The notes: a model not told the origin generated them from the letters alone. DNA of 64,000 nucleotides from Mucilaginibacter gracilis (GCF_003633615.1 NZ_RBKU01000001.1:1178001-1242000); one strand, 5' to 3'. Shown: positions 43,113 to 52,577, numbered from the stretch's first letter. Program-made: numbers and translations.

Positions 43113-43198
43113 TCATGGATCATGGTTGATAGTTCATAGAAAGGCAAGCCGAATTAACTTCTTACTATTATCTATGAACCATCAACTATGAACTAAAT
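43113..43198. repeat. Inverted GTTCATAG / CTATGAAC intergenic repeat
   Basis: GTTGATAGTTCATAG near the left side is nearly complementary to CTATGAACCATCAAC on the right, around a 32-base centre. It fills the gap between kdgK and the YhcH gene. Confidence 0.6.
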
Positions 43199-43199
43199 G

Positions 43200-44225
43200 T
43201 TATCTCTGTACACGGCCAGAACCATCACCTTTAACCAGTTCCTGCACTTCGGTTAATGTAGCGTGGTTCAAATCACCAGGAATGGTGTGTTTAATAGCCG
43301 AAGCAGCAACACCAAATTCGGCAGCGTCAGCCAATGGCAGGCCTGTTACCAAACCATAAATAAAACCGCTGGCAAACGAATCGCCGCTACCCACCCGGTC
43401 AACAATACGTACATTGTATTCTTTAGTATGGTAAAACTCGGCACCATCGTATACCAAAGCACTCCATCCATTATCAGATGCTGAGTGGCTTTCGCGCAAT
43501 GTAGATGCTATGTATTTAAAACCGAATTTTTCTTTCATTTGTTTAAATACATCTTTATAACCATCAAGGTTTAATTCGCCTTTAGTTACATCGGTACCAG
43601 CACTTTTGAAACCCAAAGTAGTGTCGGCATCTTCTTCGTTACCAATACATACGTCAACATATTTACAAAGCTCGGTCATCACTTCGCGTGCTTTTTCTTT
43701 GCTCCAAAGTTTTTTGCGGTAATTTAAATCGATAGAAGTTGTAATGCCTTTAGCTTTTGCAGCTTTTAAAGCAGCTAAAGTTAAAGCGGCAGCTTTGTCG
43801 CTCAATGCAGGGGTAATACCGGTAGTGTGAAACCAATCGGCACCTTCAAAAATCTTATCAAAATCAAACTCACTGGCTTCAACTTCTGATATTGATGCAT
43901 CGGCACGGTCATAAACTACTTGCGAAGCACGCATTGAAGCACCTGTCTCCAAAAAGTATATCCCTAAACGTTTACCACCACGGGCTACAAATTGGGTATC
44001 TACGCCATAACGGCGCAGGTGGTTAATAGCTGCCTGGCCAATTGGGTTAGCGGGTACTTTTGACACGAAGGTACCATTTAAACCATAGTTGCATAATGCG
44101 GCTGCTACGTTTGCTTCGCCACCACCATAAGTAACATCAAAGGTATCGGATTGAACAAACCTTTTGAAATCAGGAGTTGATAATCTCAACATTATCTCTC
44201 CAAGAGTTACGACTTTTTTAGACAT
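43200..44225 (-). CDS. kdgK: 2-keto-3-deoxygluconate kinase (PfkB family)
   Basis: A 341-residue ribokinase-family kinase. It opens MSKKVVTLGEIMLRLSTPDF, with YGGGEANVAAALCNYG, FLETGASMRASQVVYDRA, the DLNYRKKLW segment and the DRVGSGDSFASGFIYGLV signature carrying the catalytic Asp. It phosphorylates KDG to 2-keto-3-deoxy-6-phosphogluconate, feeding the aldolase encoded divergently. I chose ATG 44225; the longer frame starts in the promoter region. The operator-like site lies in the divergent spacer between this gene and eda. Confidence 0.93.
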   Translation of the reverse strand: MSKKVVTLGEIMLRLSTPDFKRFVQSDTFDVTYGGGEANVAAALCNYGLNGTFVSKVPANPIGQAAINHLRRYGVDTQFVARGGKRLGIYFLETGASMRASQVVYDRADASISEVEASEFDFDKIFEGADWFHTTGITPALSDKAAALTLAALKAAKAKGITTSIDLNYRKKLWSKEKAREVMTELCKYVDVCIGNEEDADTTLGFKSAGTDVTKGELNLDGYKDVFKQMKEKFGFKYIASTLRESHSASDNGWSALVYDGAEFYHTKEYNVRIVDRVGSGDSFASGFIYGLVTGLPLADAAEFGVAASAIKHTIPGDLNHATLTEVQELVKGDGSGRVQR

Positions 44226-44342
44226 CGTTTTTATATGATTAAATTTGATAAATAAGTTATGGGCATAATGCTCAATAATAACCGAGCGTGTCAAAATTAC
44301 ATTAAACCTTACTAATTATTAAGTTTTTATAATAAAAATTTA

Positions 44343-44355
44343 CGGGAACGATTGC
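44343..44355. promoter_or_regulatory. LacI-type operator-like site 2 (between kdgK and eda)
   Basis: The same 13 bases CGGGAACGATTGC as at 30023, in the spacer between divergent kdgK and eda, where one bound regulator could control both directions. Confidence 0.6.
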
Positions 44356-44452
44356 GTAAATAATTGCATTAAATGCCAAATACACTATTATCTTTATAGT
44401 AATTCTTTCTACTTTTAGCCCCAAATGTATTAAGGTATATAAAACTACTACT

Positions 44453-45112
44453 ATGGACAAAAAATCAACTCTTTTAAAATTAATACCAGAGCAAGGTATT
44501 TTACCATTATTTTTTAACAAGAGCCCCGAAGTAAGCGTGAAGCTTTTACACGCACTTTACGAAGCCGGCATTAAAACAATTGAGTACACTAACCGGGGCG
44601 AGGCAGCTTACGAAAACTTTAAAGTATTACGCAAAGTTTGCGATACCGAACTTAAAGGAATGTACCTGGGTATTGGCACTATAAAAGACGGCGAAACAGC
44701 CCAAAAATTTATTGATGCCGGTGCAGATTACATTATTAGCCCCGGCCTTGTTGAAGATGTTGTGCCGGTTGCTGATAAAAACGACATTTTATGGTTTCCG
44801 GGCTGTATGACGCCCAGCGAAATTATACGTGCCGAAAAGTTAGGTGCCAAGGTTATCAAATTATTCCCTGGCAATATATTAGGCCCTGCCTTCCTTTCGG
44901 GAATTAAAGAATTATTCCCTAACCTGTTATTTATGCCTACCGGTGGTGTTGACATGACCAAAGAGAGCATTTCGGGTTGGTTTAAAGCAGGTGTTTGCGC
45001 AGTTGGGATGGGAAGCAAACTGGTAAGCAAAGATGTAATGGAAAACGAAAAATATGCCGAATTAACCGAGGCTACCAAACAAGCTATAGAGATAGTAAAA
45101 GCCTGCCGCTAA
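44453..45112 (+). CDS. eda: KDPG aldolase (Eda type)
   Basis: A 219-residue class I aldolase, TIM barrel. The catalytic Glu sits in IKTIEYTNRGEAAYENF and the Schiff-base Lys in VIKLFPGNILGP; GIGTIKDGETAQKFIDAGADYIISPG and MPTGGVD are further family marks. It splits 2-keto-3-deoxy-6-phosphogluconate to pyruvate and glyceraldehyde-3-phosphate, the last step of the uronate route. It heads a + strand run with the MFS carrier and the aldehyde dehydrogenase, spaced 28 and 16 bases apart. Confidence 0.94.
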   Translation: MDKKSTLLKLIPEQGILPLFFNKSPEVSVKLLHALYEAGIKTIEYTNRGEAAYENFKVLRKVCDTELKGMYLGIGTIKDGETAQKFIDAGADYIISPGLVEDVVPVADKNDILWFPGCMTPSEIIRAEKLGAKVIKLFPGNILGPAFLSGIKELFPNLLFMPTGGVDMTKESISGWFKAGVCAVGMGSKLVSKDVMENEKYAELTEATKQAIEIVKACR

Positions 45113-45140
45113 AAAACCAACCAATAAACTAAATTAAAAA

Positions 45141-46505
45141 ATGGAGATCAAAAAAGTAGGTAACTACCGCTGGACTATTTGCGCGCTGCTGTTTTTTGCA
45201 ACAACAGTAAACTATTTAGACAGGCAGGTATTAAGCCTTTTAAAGCCGACACTCGAAGAGCAGTTTCACTGGACCAATAGTGACTATGCGGATATAGCGG
45301 CAATGTTTCAGTTTGTATATGCCATATCTATGCTTTTTGCCGGCCGTATTATTGATAAGTTGGGCACCAAAAAGGGTTATGCATTGGCAATCATACTATG
45401 GTCTGTTGGTGCTATTATACATGCGCTTGCTATCCCGATAGGCGAAAAAATAAGCTTTTTACTAGGATGGATAGGCATTGCTACGGTACCCGTATCTATA
45501 CTGGGCTTTATGTTTTCGAGAGCGGTGCTTGGCTTGGGCGAATCGGGAAACTTTCCGGCGGCTATTAAGGCCACTGCAGAGTATTTTCCTAAAAAAGAAC
45601 GTTCGTTTGCAACAGGAATTTTCAACTCCGGCTCAAACGTGGGGGCTATTTTGGCTCCGCTATCCGTTCCGTGGATTGCTTTACATTGGGGTTGGGAATC
45701 GGCATTTTTAATTATAGGAGCTATTGGTTTTATTTGGCTGGCCTTTTGGCTAATTTGCTATGAACGCCCGGATCAGCAAAAAAGATTATCGAAAGAAGAA
45801 TTTGACTACATTAACAGCGACCAGGAAGACCATAAAGCCGAAGTTGCAGCAGGTGGAACCGAAAAGGTATCATGGGTTAGACTGTTAGGTTACCGACAAA
45901 CCTGGGCCTTTACGTTTGGTAAGTTTATGACTGATGGCGTATGGTGGTTTTTTTTATTTTGGCTACCTGCTTTTTTGAAAGATCAATACCACATTCAAGG
46001 CTTGGCCACACAAATACCTTTGGCTGTACTTTATAGCATGACGATGTTTGGCAGTATTGGCGGTGGCTACTTCCCGGCGTACTTTATTAAAAAAGGATAT
46101 ACACCTTATGATGGCCGTATGCGTGCCATGTTATTGATAGCCTTTATACCGCTGGTTGTATTATTGGCACAGCCTTTAGGGCATACCTCATACTGGATGC
46201 CTGTAATATTAATAGGTATTGGAGCATCGGCTCACCAGGCATGGTCGGCAAATATATTCACTACCGTGTCAGACATGTTTCCTAAAAAAACAGTTGGTTC
46301 TGTAATAGGTATCGGCGGCATGGCCGGTGGCCTTGGCGGCGTTTTAATTACTAAACTTGGGGGTGCGCTATTTGACTATTACAAAGCTTTGGGCCATATT
46401 GAAACAGGTTATACCATTATGTTTGCCATATGCGCCACGGCATACCTTATTGCCTGGGTAGTGATGAAAGCATTAGTGCCAAAGTACAAGCTTATCGAAA
46501 TATAA
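45141..46505 (+). CDS. exuT: MFS hexuronate transporter (ACS family)
   Basis: A 454-residue major-facilitator protein with 12 membrane segments. The opening NYRWTICALLFFATTVNYLDRQVLSLLKPTL and the FSRAVLGLGESGNFPAAIKA segment are characteristic of the anion:cation symporter family, including ExuT, GarP and DgoT. Position between eda and a GapN-like gene indicates uptake of galacturonate or glucuronate, though a related acid sugar is possible. Regulation is probably through the operator-like site upstream of eda. Confidence 0.9.
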   Translation: MEIKKVGNYRWTICALLFFATTVNYLDRQVLSLLKPTLEEQFHWTNSDYADIAAMFQFVYAISMLFAGRIIDKLGTKKGYALAIILWSVGAIIHALAIPIGEKISFLLGWIGIATVPVSILGFMFSRAVLGLGESGNFPAAIKATAEYFPKKERSFATGIFNSGSNVGAILAPLSVPWIALHWGWESAFLIIGAIGFIWLAFWLICYERPDQQKRLSKEEFDYINSDQEDHKAEVAAGGTEKVSWVRLLGYRQTWAFTFGKFMTDGVWWFFLFWLPAFLKDQYHIQGLATQIPLAVLYSMTMFGSIGGGYFPAYFIKKGYTPYDGRMRAMLLIAFIPLVVLLAQPLGHTSYWMPVILIGIGASAHQAWSANIFTTVSDMFPKKTVGSVIGIGGMAGGLGGVLITKLGGALFDYYKALGHIETGYTIMFAICATAYLIAWVVMKALVPKYKLIEI

Positions 46506-46521
46506 AAACTAAAAATTTATA

Positions 46522-48147
46522 ATGAGTTTTGAAGATCAATTGAAATCCTTATTTATTGAGGAGAGCCAAATTCCGGCTGAATATCAGTTGGGTGAAGAAG
46601 TTCACCAGCGCGAATATTTGAGCAATGGCGAAATGAAAAAATGGAATGGCCCGGTTAGCGATGTGTACTCGCCGGTGTGTTTCCCAAGCGCCGATGGCTT
46701 AAAAAGAAAGTTAATAGGCAGCTACCCTTTAGGTACCGAAACCGAAGCGATGGAAGCGTTAGATGCCGCTACAGCAGCCTATAACAACGGCCGCGGCGAA
46801 TGGCCAACCATGACCGTTGCCGACCGTATTAAATGCGTTGAGCAATTTACCTTTAAAATGCTTGAGCAACGCGATAAGGTTATTAAACTAATTATGTGGG
46901 AAATTGGCAAATCAATTGCCGATTCAACCAAGGAGTTTGACCGTACTGTTGAATACATTAACCTTACAATTGATGCGCTAAAAGATATTGATCGCGAATC
47001 GTCGCGGTTTATTATTGAGCAGGGCATTGTGGCGCAAACACGCCGCTCGCCACTTGGTGTGGTACTTTGTATGGGGCCATTTAACTACCCTTTAAACGAA
47101 ACCTTTACTACGCTTATACCGGCCCTTATAATGGGCAATACCATTCTGTTTAAACCACCAAAGCATGGTACTTTGGTTCACTACCCGCTATTGGAGGCTT
47201 TCCGCGATTGCTTTCCTAAGGGAGTTGTAAATACTGTTTATGGCCGTGGTGCCAATACGGTACCTGGTTTAATGCAATCGGGCAAGGTAAATGTACTTAC
47301 ACTGATAGGATCCAGCAAGGTGGCTAACGAGCTGAAAAAAATGCACCCCAAGGTTAACCGCCTGCGTGCCATTTTAAGCTTAGATGCTAAAAACGTAGCC
47401 ATTGTAACCAAAAGTGCCGACCTTAAAATTGCCGTAAGCGAAGCAGTTTTAGGCTCTTTATCATTCAACGGGCAACGTTGCACGGCCTTAAAAATCTTCT
47501 TTGTTCACAAAGATGTTGTAGACCAGTTTAATACCTTGCTTAGTGCCGAGGTTGCCAAGTTAAAATTAGGTATGCCCTGGGAAAAAGGTGTAGCCATCAC
47601 CCCGTTAGCCGAACCTCAAAAACCAGAGTACTTAAAACAGTGCATTGACGATGCTGCCGCACATGGTGGCAAGGTGATAAACGAAAATGGTGGCGCAACG
47701 GCAGCTTCTATTGTATTCCCGGCTATTGTTTACCCGGTTAACTCGTCAATGAAACTTTACCGCGAAGAGCAGTTTGGCCCTATTATACCAATTGTACCTT
47801 ACGAAAGCATAGAAGAGCCTATCCAGTACCAATTAGATTCGGTACACGGGCAGCAGGTAAGTATATTTAGTAACGATGCAGAAGAAATTTCGGCCCTGAT
47901 TGATCCCTTTGTTAACCTGGTTAGTCGTGTTAACATTAACGCCCAGTGCCAGCGCGGCCCTGATGTGTTTCCGTTCACCGGCCGTAAAGACAGTGCCGAA
48001 GGCACATTATCGGTTGTTGATGCCTTACGCAGTTTCTCTATCCGGTCGTTGGTAGCAACCAAACTTAACGATGCCAACAAAGCCATTATTAACGAGATAG
48101 TAAACAATCACGATTCAAACTTTTTGAGTACCAAGTATATCTTTTAA
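46522..48147 (+). CDS. GapN-like NADP-dependent glyceraldehyde-3-phosphate dehydrogenase (ALDH family)
   Basis: A 541-residue aldehyde dehydrogenase. The catalytic Cys is in SFNGQRCTALKIFF and the cofactor/substrate stretch MGPFNYPLNETFTTLIPALIMGN is intact. In place of the usual LELGGK general-base region it reads SLDAKNVAIV, so the Glu is apparently an Asp, resembling the LEAKN-type subgroup. It likely oxidises glyceraldehyde-3-phosphate from the aldolase directly to 3-phosphoglycerate, giving NADPH and no ATP. It is last in the eda unit and is followed by a terminator. A different aldehyde, such as a uronate-derived one, is possible. Confidence 0.85.
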   Translation: MSFEDQLKSLFIEESQIPAEYQLGEEVHQREYLSNGEMKKWNGPVSDVYSPVCFPSADGLKRKLIGSYPLGTETEAMEALDAATAAYNNGRGEWPTMTVADRIKCVEQFTFKMLEQRDKVIKLIMWEIGKSIADSTKEFDRTVEYINLTIDALKDIDRESSRFIIEQGIVAQTRRSPLGVVLCMGPFNYPLNETFTTLIPALIMGNTILFKPPKHGTLVHYPLLEAFRDCFPKGVVNTVYGRGANTVPGLMQSGKVNVLTLIGSSKVANELKKMHPKVNRLRAILSLDAKNVAIVTKSADLKIAVSEAVLGSLSFNGQRCTALKIFFVHKDVVDQFNTLLSAEVAKLKLGMPWEKGVAITPLAEPQKPEYLKQCIDDAAAHGGKVINENGGATAASIVFPAIVYPVNSSMKLYREEQFGPIIPIVPYESIEEPIQYQLDSVHGQQVSIFSNDAEEISALIDPFVNLVSRVNINAQCQRGPDVFPFTGRKDSAEGTLSVVDALRSFSIRSLVATKLNDANKAIINEIVNNHDSNFLSTKYIF

Positions 48148-48168
48148 AATAACTCAGTCATTATTTGG

Positions 48169-48199
48169 AAGCCCGCTTTGGCAACAAGGCGGGCTTTTT
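48169..48199 (+). terminator. Terminator after the GapN-like gene
   Basis: AAGCCCGC pairs with GCGGGCTT, followed by TTTTG. It ends the eda-exuT-GapN unit. Confidence 0.7.
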
Positions 48200-48248
48200 G
48201 CTGTGCAATACTATTGGGTTACTTTCCGCCTAAAGCAGTATTAAAATT

Positions 48249-48632
48249 ATGGAAGAAAGAAAAACGGCAGTTATCGTATTATCAATTGTAGCTCTAATAG
48301 GCATATATTTTTTCGTTGTAGCGCCTTATATCAATTTAAAAAAGGCTCATACTATATCTTTTAAAGATTGTACCATTAGTTTCTATTACCGTTATAGCAT
48401 TGACACAACCGAAGACGCCTACTATGTAGCTCAAAATCAATTAGGGCTCTGTTTATGCAAAGCCTACGACAAAAAACCCGATACGACTATTGGTAAACAA
48501 ATAATGAAAATATATTTTAAATATGGCTCCGTTATTGCCCATGATACCCTTAACAGAGAGCAACGCGATAATTTAGATACCGTATTAAAGCATCGCGATG
48601 AAGTATTCAACCCTAAAATACTCTGGGATTAG
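48249..48632 (+). CDS. Hypothetical membrane-anchored protein
   Basis: A 127-residue protein with a single N-terminal hydrophobic helix (about 8-26) and an extracytoplasmic polar domain, including LGLCLCKAYDKK and the helix DTLNREQRDNLDTVLKHRDE. The family is unknown. It is alone between the uronate region and the Gly-rich gene. It lacks a lipobox, so it is probably bound through its helix. Confidence 0.6.
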   Translation: MEERKTAVIVLSIVALIGIYFFVVAPYINLKKAHTISFKDCTISFYYRYSIDTTEDAYYVAQNQLGLCLCKAYDKKPDTTIGKQIMKIYFKYGSVIAHDTLNREQRDNLDTVLKHRDEVFNPKILWD

Positions 48633-48959
48633 ATTAAATGGTGCCAAAAATTTACCAATACGCCTTCAAACCAATCCCGTTACTCGTTGTCTATCCATCA
48701 GGGATGACATACAGATTACCGACAATTTACGGACTGGCACGTGTATTGTACAAGTTAACACATATAAACTAAAAGGAAAGTTAAGTAAATTCAACATGCA
48801 TAAAACCTGGTAAATACCGGTAATATATCAACCTATCGAAACAAATTTAGTATTGTAAACCATTTGTAAGTTTAGCGTAACTAACTTGTTTCACATTAAA
48901 CCCGCAAAATAAAATTAGTCTATATATACAAAACGCAAATAGTTTTAAACTAAGATAAA
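48633..48959. other. Spacer of 327 bases, no gene called
   Basis: An overlapping frame of 71 codons runs through the first half, but it starts inside the previous gene and looks unlike a protein. The rest is AT-rich leader before the Gly-rich gene. No structure is supported. Confidence 0.45.
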
Positions 48960-49757
48960 ATGAAAACTCAAATAAAATATTTAGCAGCTGTTATAGTAAC
49001 AGCTTTACTATCATTCTCTATAAGCTCAACCAGCTTTGCACAGCGGGGCGGTCGTGGTGGTGGAGGAGGCGGCTTTCACGGTGGTGGTGGCTTTCATGGT
49101 GGCGGTGGCGGCTTTCATGGCGGTGGTTCATTCAATGGTAGCCGTGGGTCGTTCCAGGGTGGCCAAAGGCAAGCCCCGGCCAATATACAATCTCAACAAA
49201 GGGTAAGCGGCCAAGGTTATAGTTCAACACAACAACGCTCATACGGAAGTTCTCCTAGGGTATCCGGCCAGGGCTATGCATCCAGAGGTCCGCGAGGCTA
49301 CTCGGGTTCGGTAGGTGCATATAACCGCGGTGGTTACAGAGGCGGATATTTTCGTGGCGGCTACCACTATAACGGTGGTTATTACAGCAGGTTTTATGCA
49401 CCAAGGTTAGGCTTCCGTATTAATGTATTACCTTACGGATATTATCCGTTTTTTTGGGGCGACGACCAGTTTTACTACGACAACGGCTTGTTTTATCAAC
49501 AATATGATAATACACAATACGAAGTTGTTGCACCGCCAATGGGTGCTATAATACCAAACGTACCACAAAACGCTAAAACCATAACTATAGATGGTATTGA
49601 CTATTATGAACTAAACGGTATATATTATCAACCCGTTACTAACGAAGATGGTACAACAGCCTATAAAATTGTAGGTAAAGATGGTGAGTTAAACACCGAC
49701 CAAAACAATGGCGATGCACCGCAAAACGATACCGATAATAATAACAACAACAACTAA
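48960..49757 (+). CDS. DUF6515-type exported Gly-rich protein
   Basis: A 265-residue protein with a signal peptide ending SFAQ. Residues 28-140 are Gly/Arg/Ser/Gln-rich with repeated HGGGGFHGGG units; a folded C-terminal region (160-240) repeats two aromatic motifs, FYYDNGLFYQQ and YYELNGIYYQPV, typical of DUF6515 as I know it. The tail is Asn/Asp-rich. It is probably a surface or outer-membrane-associated protein of unknown role. The repeat region could adopt an extended, flexible form. Confidence 0.78.
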   Translation: MKTQIKYLAAVIVTALLSFSISSTSFAQRGGRGGGGGGFHGGGGFHGGGGGFHGGGSFNGSRGSFQGGQRQAPANIQSQQRVSGQGYSSTQQRSYGSSPRVSGQGYASRGPRGYSGSVGAYNRGGYRGGYFRGGYHYNGGYYSRFYAPRLGFRINVLPYGYYPFFWGDDQFYYDNGLFYQQYDNTQYEVVAPPMGAIIPNVPQNAKTITIDGIDYYELNGIYYQPVTNEDGTTAYKIVGKDGELNTDQNNGDAPQNDTDNNNNNN

Positions 49758-49778
49758 AGTTTGGTAATATAAAATAGC

Positions 49779-49807
49779 AAGGGCCGGGTAATTTATCCGG
49801 CTCTTTG
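49779..49807 (+). terminator. Terminator after the DUF6515 gene
   Basis: GGGCCGG pairs with CCGGCTC across GTAATTTAT and is followed by TTTGTGTTT. Confidence 0.6.
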
Positions 49808-49897
49808 TGTTTAAACACCTTCTATTCAAACAATTAATTTACCTCCCATCAATATAATTTATACCTTTACCAATTAATTGTTTTAACCGTGCAAGTT

Positions 49898-50086
49898 ATG
49901 ATAAACACAACGCTATTGTTTTTGAGTGGTCCGGATTTGATAGTGGTTATCATTTTAGCCTTGTTTTTATTCGGCGGCAAACGCATACCCGAGTTTGCCA
50001 AAGGGCTTGGCCAAAGCATACGCCATTTTAAGGAAGGCAGCGAAGATAAAAACAAAGATCAATTTCCTAAAGACGACAAAAAATAA
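49898..50086 (+). CDS. tatA: Twin-arginine translocase subunit TatA/E
   Basis: A 62-residue protein: N-terminal helix DLIVVIILALFLFGGKRIPE, then the amphipathic helix FAKGLGQSIRHFKEGSED and a charged tail. This is the standard TatA/TatE pattern. It oligomerises to form the passage for folded proteins with twin-arginine signals. I chose the ATG at 49898; a GTG three codons earlier is possible. No tatC lies in the window. Confidence 0.92.
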   Translation: MINTTLLFLSGPDLIVVIILALFLFGGKRIPEFAKGLGQSIRHFKEGSEDKNKDQFPKDDKK

Positions 50087-50099
50087 GAGTTTATAAACT

Positions 50100-52577
50100 T
50101 TAAAAGTTATAGGTAAACCTGAATCCCTGCAATACGGGCAGGTTTTCGCCATACGAAAAGCCGTAATCCAGGCGTACCACGCTCCGCTTTAAACCTACGT
50201 AATACTCCTTATAGCTCCGCAGCAATTCTTGTGTTAAGTACGAGCCACCTATTACTTCTTCAATATTAAGGCTCCTGATGTAAGGTACCCGGCCCAAAAA
50301 GTATCCGGCAAAATTATGTTCGTAATGCGCCTCAAAATATTTTTTATCGGTACTGTAAGTATAGTAATCCAAAAAGTGAAAGCTACCCAGGCTTGAATCG
50401 AAAAAGAAACTCTGGCCACCGCGAAATTGCTTGTAATCAGGATAAAACAAACTTTTGGCATTAAAAAACTTACCCACCGATACAAAGTACGATGCAAAGC
50501 CATATATTCCGCATTTAAGCTGATCCTGAAAAAAATCGACCGATAAAAAATCATAGTCAACTATTGATCCCCATATGGGGAAACCCTTGCGGTAATTGAT
50601 ACGCATTCGCGGATACTTGGTAGGCTCAATAAATTTACCATCGGGATTAATGGTGTATTGCTGGTTAAATGTTATGGTGGCCGATGTACGTATAGATAGC
50701 GCGTTGTGATTGGGGAACAGAGGCACATTGCTGTTAATATCCAAAGCCGAATGCGGGTGAACAGGGTCGTTAGAGGTAAGTTGTGTACTATCTTTACCAA
50801 TGGCAAATAACGATGTGTTGATTACCGTTTCGCGGTGCGCGTATTCTATCTGGCCATTGAGCAACACACCGTTCATTATTTCGCCCTGTGTACCGGCAGA
50901 TGCAAACTTAGCTTTATAAAGCTTTAAATAGTTATTACCTGTAAATAAGGTACTTAACGAGTTTAAAAACAAACTTAACGTACCCGAATTATTTAAATCA
51001 AGAAAATCGGACCCAAAACTACCATAGACCGCGGCCTGTTTTAAAGGGTTGTAGCGGTAATTAACGTTGGTATTAAAGGTGAAAATTTTGTTCGAGTTAC
51101 CGTACCTTGCTTCGGGCTCTACAGTAAGCGTTTTATGCCGATCGTATTCTTTTAAAAATTGTGGCTTTACATCAGCGCTCACACCTTCAACAGTATTATA
51201 AAACACCATTTTTGCCGGCGACGGAACGTTGATGGTTATTTTTTTAAATGGATCGCGATAGGTGTAACTTTTTAAAACGTAGGGTATTAGCCTAAACTTA
51301 TTGTTTTCGCTTTTTACCGAATCTTTGGCGTGGTTTTCGTTTTGCTTTTTCTCGGCCAGCTCAAATAAATGGTAATAACGCTTCTCGTCGTCCAAAAGCG
51401 GCACCTGCCTGTTATTGCTCCAAAATACCGAATCCTTTTTGTTAATATTTTTACCTACTTCAAAAACTTCACCATTAAAAAAGTCTTTTTTAAAATGTGG
51501 GTTAATATCATAATTGTTAGCTATCCCTAAAAAATAGCCGGCATATTTAAAACCAAGTATAGTGCCCGTAAAGCTAAAATTTAATGACAATGGCACCCAA
51601 ACGCTATCTGTTACCGGTATATACTGTTCGCGTATATTTAGTGTGTCAACAAAATCAATATGGGCCCTTTTATACAAGTGCAAATCGGCACTGTAAAGCC
51701 TCCAATCGTTTTCTATCACATAAATAACACCATGAAATACGTGCTCATTCTCATGCTTAGGCGTAACCTCAATTACATCAATAGTTTTGTCGTCATCGGT
51801 AAAACGTTGTAATAACCTGTACTTGTAAAAGCGGAGGGCATTGTCGGCTATTGGCGATATGTAGGCACGGTTACTCATGCCTCCCCACGATAGCAGGTTT
51901 TCGTAAAGGTTAACCTGCAAATCGGTTGCGCGGTTAAAGCCAAAGGGATTTTCGCCACCGGCAGATTTTAGGCCGAGCATAATTTCTTTAACCTTGCCTG
52001 GCCTACGGTGATTAAATTGCGATATCGACTCAAATAAACTAATAATACCACGGCGCTCCGGGTCCAGGTTAAGTATTTTAGCTACATCGGCTTTTAAAAA
52101 AGTATGCGGTGCGCTCAATAATTTTTGATCGGCCTTTAAATAAATGCGGCAATTGTATTCTTTTACCTGGTTCAAATAAAACTTGCGCCTGGCAATAACC
52201 TGCCGCATAATAACATATGAGCTGTCTACCTCTGTATCTTGCGGCAAGTACGATTCCAACGTATAACTTTCGGGTTCAAGCTTAATGTTAAGCTTAACAT
52301 TTTGATCAATAATAACCAGGGGCTCCGTTTGCTGCTCATAGCCAATAAACCTAAAAACAACGGTATAAGTGCCCGGCTGCAGCTTTAGCTGATAAACACC
52401 CTGTTCGTTTGCAATTGTACCGTTGGTTGTGCCCTTAATGTAAACGGGTACAAAGGCCAGCGGGTTACCGTGTATATCGCTTATTTTACCGTCAAGCAAA
52501 TAGCCTTGTGCAAAACATAAGCTGCAAGAAAAAAATAAAAAAGCTGTAACTACCGTCCGCATACCTGTTAACAACAT
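50100..52577 (-). CDS. DUF5686 outer-membrane protein with carboxypeptidase-regulatory-like domain
   Basis: An 825-residue exported protein (signal peptide ending CFAQG; either the first Met or the one at 52562 gives a working leader). Residues 26-110 form a CarboxypepD_reg-like Ig domain (DIHGNPLAFVPVYIKGT, GVYQLKLQPGTYTVVFRFIGYE). The rest matches the DUF5686 layout: a long beta-rich section ending in a probable outer-membrane barrel (LDYGFSYGENLPVLQGFRF). The role of the family is unknown, perhaps surface or transport. It is a single gene, convergent with tatA, and has 164 bases to its divergent neighbour. Confidence 0.85.
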   Translation of the reverse strand: MLLTGMRTVVTAFLFFSCSLCFAQGYLLDGKISDIHGNPLAFVPVYIKGTTNGTIANEQGVYQLKLQPGTYTVVFRFIGYEQQTEPLVIIDQNVKLNIKLEPESYTLESYLPQDTEVDSSYVIMRQVIARRKFYLNQVKEYNCRIYLKADQKLLSAPHTFLKADVAKILNLDPERRGIISLFESISQFNHRRPGKVKEIMLGLKSAGGENPFGFNRATDLQVNLYENLLSWGGMSNRAYISPIADNALRFYKYRLLQRFTDDDKTIDVIEVTPKHENEHVFHGVIYVIENDWRLYSADLHLYKRAHIDFVDTLNIREQYIPVTDSVWVPLSLNFSFTGTILGFKYAGYFLGIANNYDINPHFKKDFFNGEVFEVGKNINKKDSVFWSNNRQVPLLDDEKRYYHLFELAEKKQNENHAKDSVKSENNKFRLIPYVLKSYTYRDPFKKITINVPSPAKMVFYNTVEGVSADVKPQFLKEYDRHKTLTVEPEARYGNSNKIFTFNTNVNYRYNPLKQAAVYGSFGSDFLDLNNSGTLSLFLNSLSTLFTGNNYLKLYKAKFASAGTQGEIMNGVLLNGQIEYAHRETVINTSLFAIGKDSTQLTSNDPVHPHSALDINSNVPLFPNHNALSIRTSATITFNQQYTINPDGKFIEPTKYPRMRINYRKGFPIWGSIVDYDFLSVDFFQDQLKCGIYGFASYFVSVGKFFNAKSLFYPDYKQFRGGQSFFFDSSLGSFHFLDYYTYSTDKKYFEAHYEHNFAGYFLGRVPYIRSLNIEEVIGGSYLTQELLRSYKEYYVGLKRSVVRLDYGFSYGENLPVLQGFRFTYNF

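Noticed and set aside
48598..48813. 71-codon open frame in the spacer after the hypothetical membrane protein
   Set aside because: It starts inside the preceding gene, has no export or family pattern and its composition looks random.
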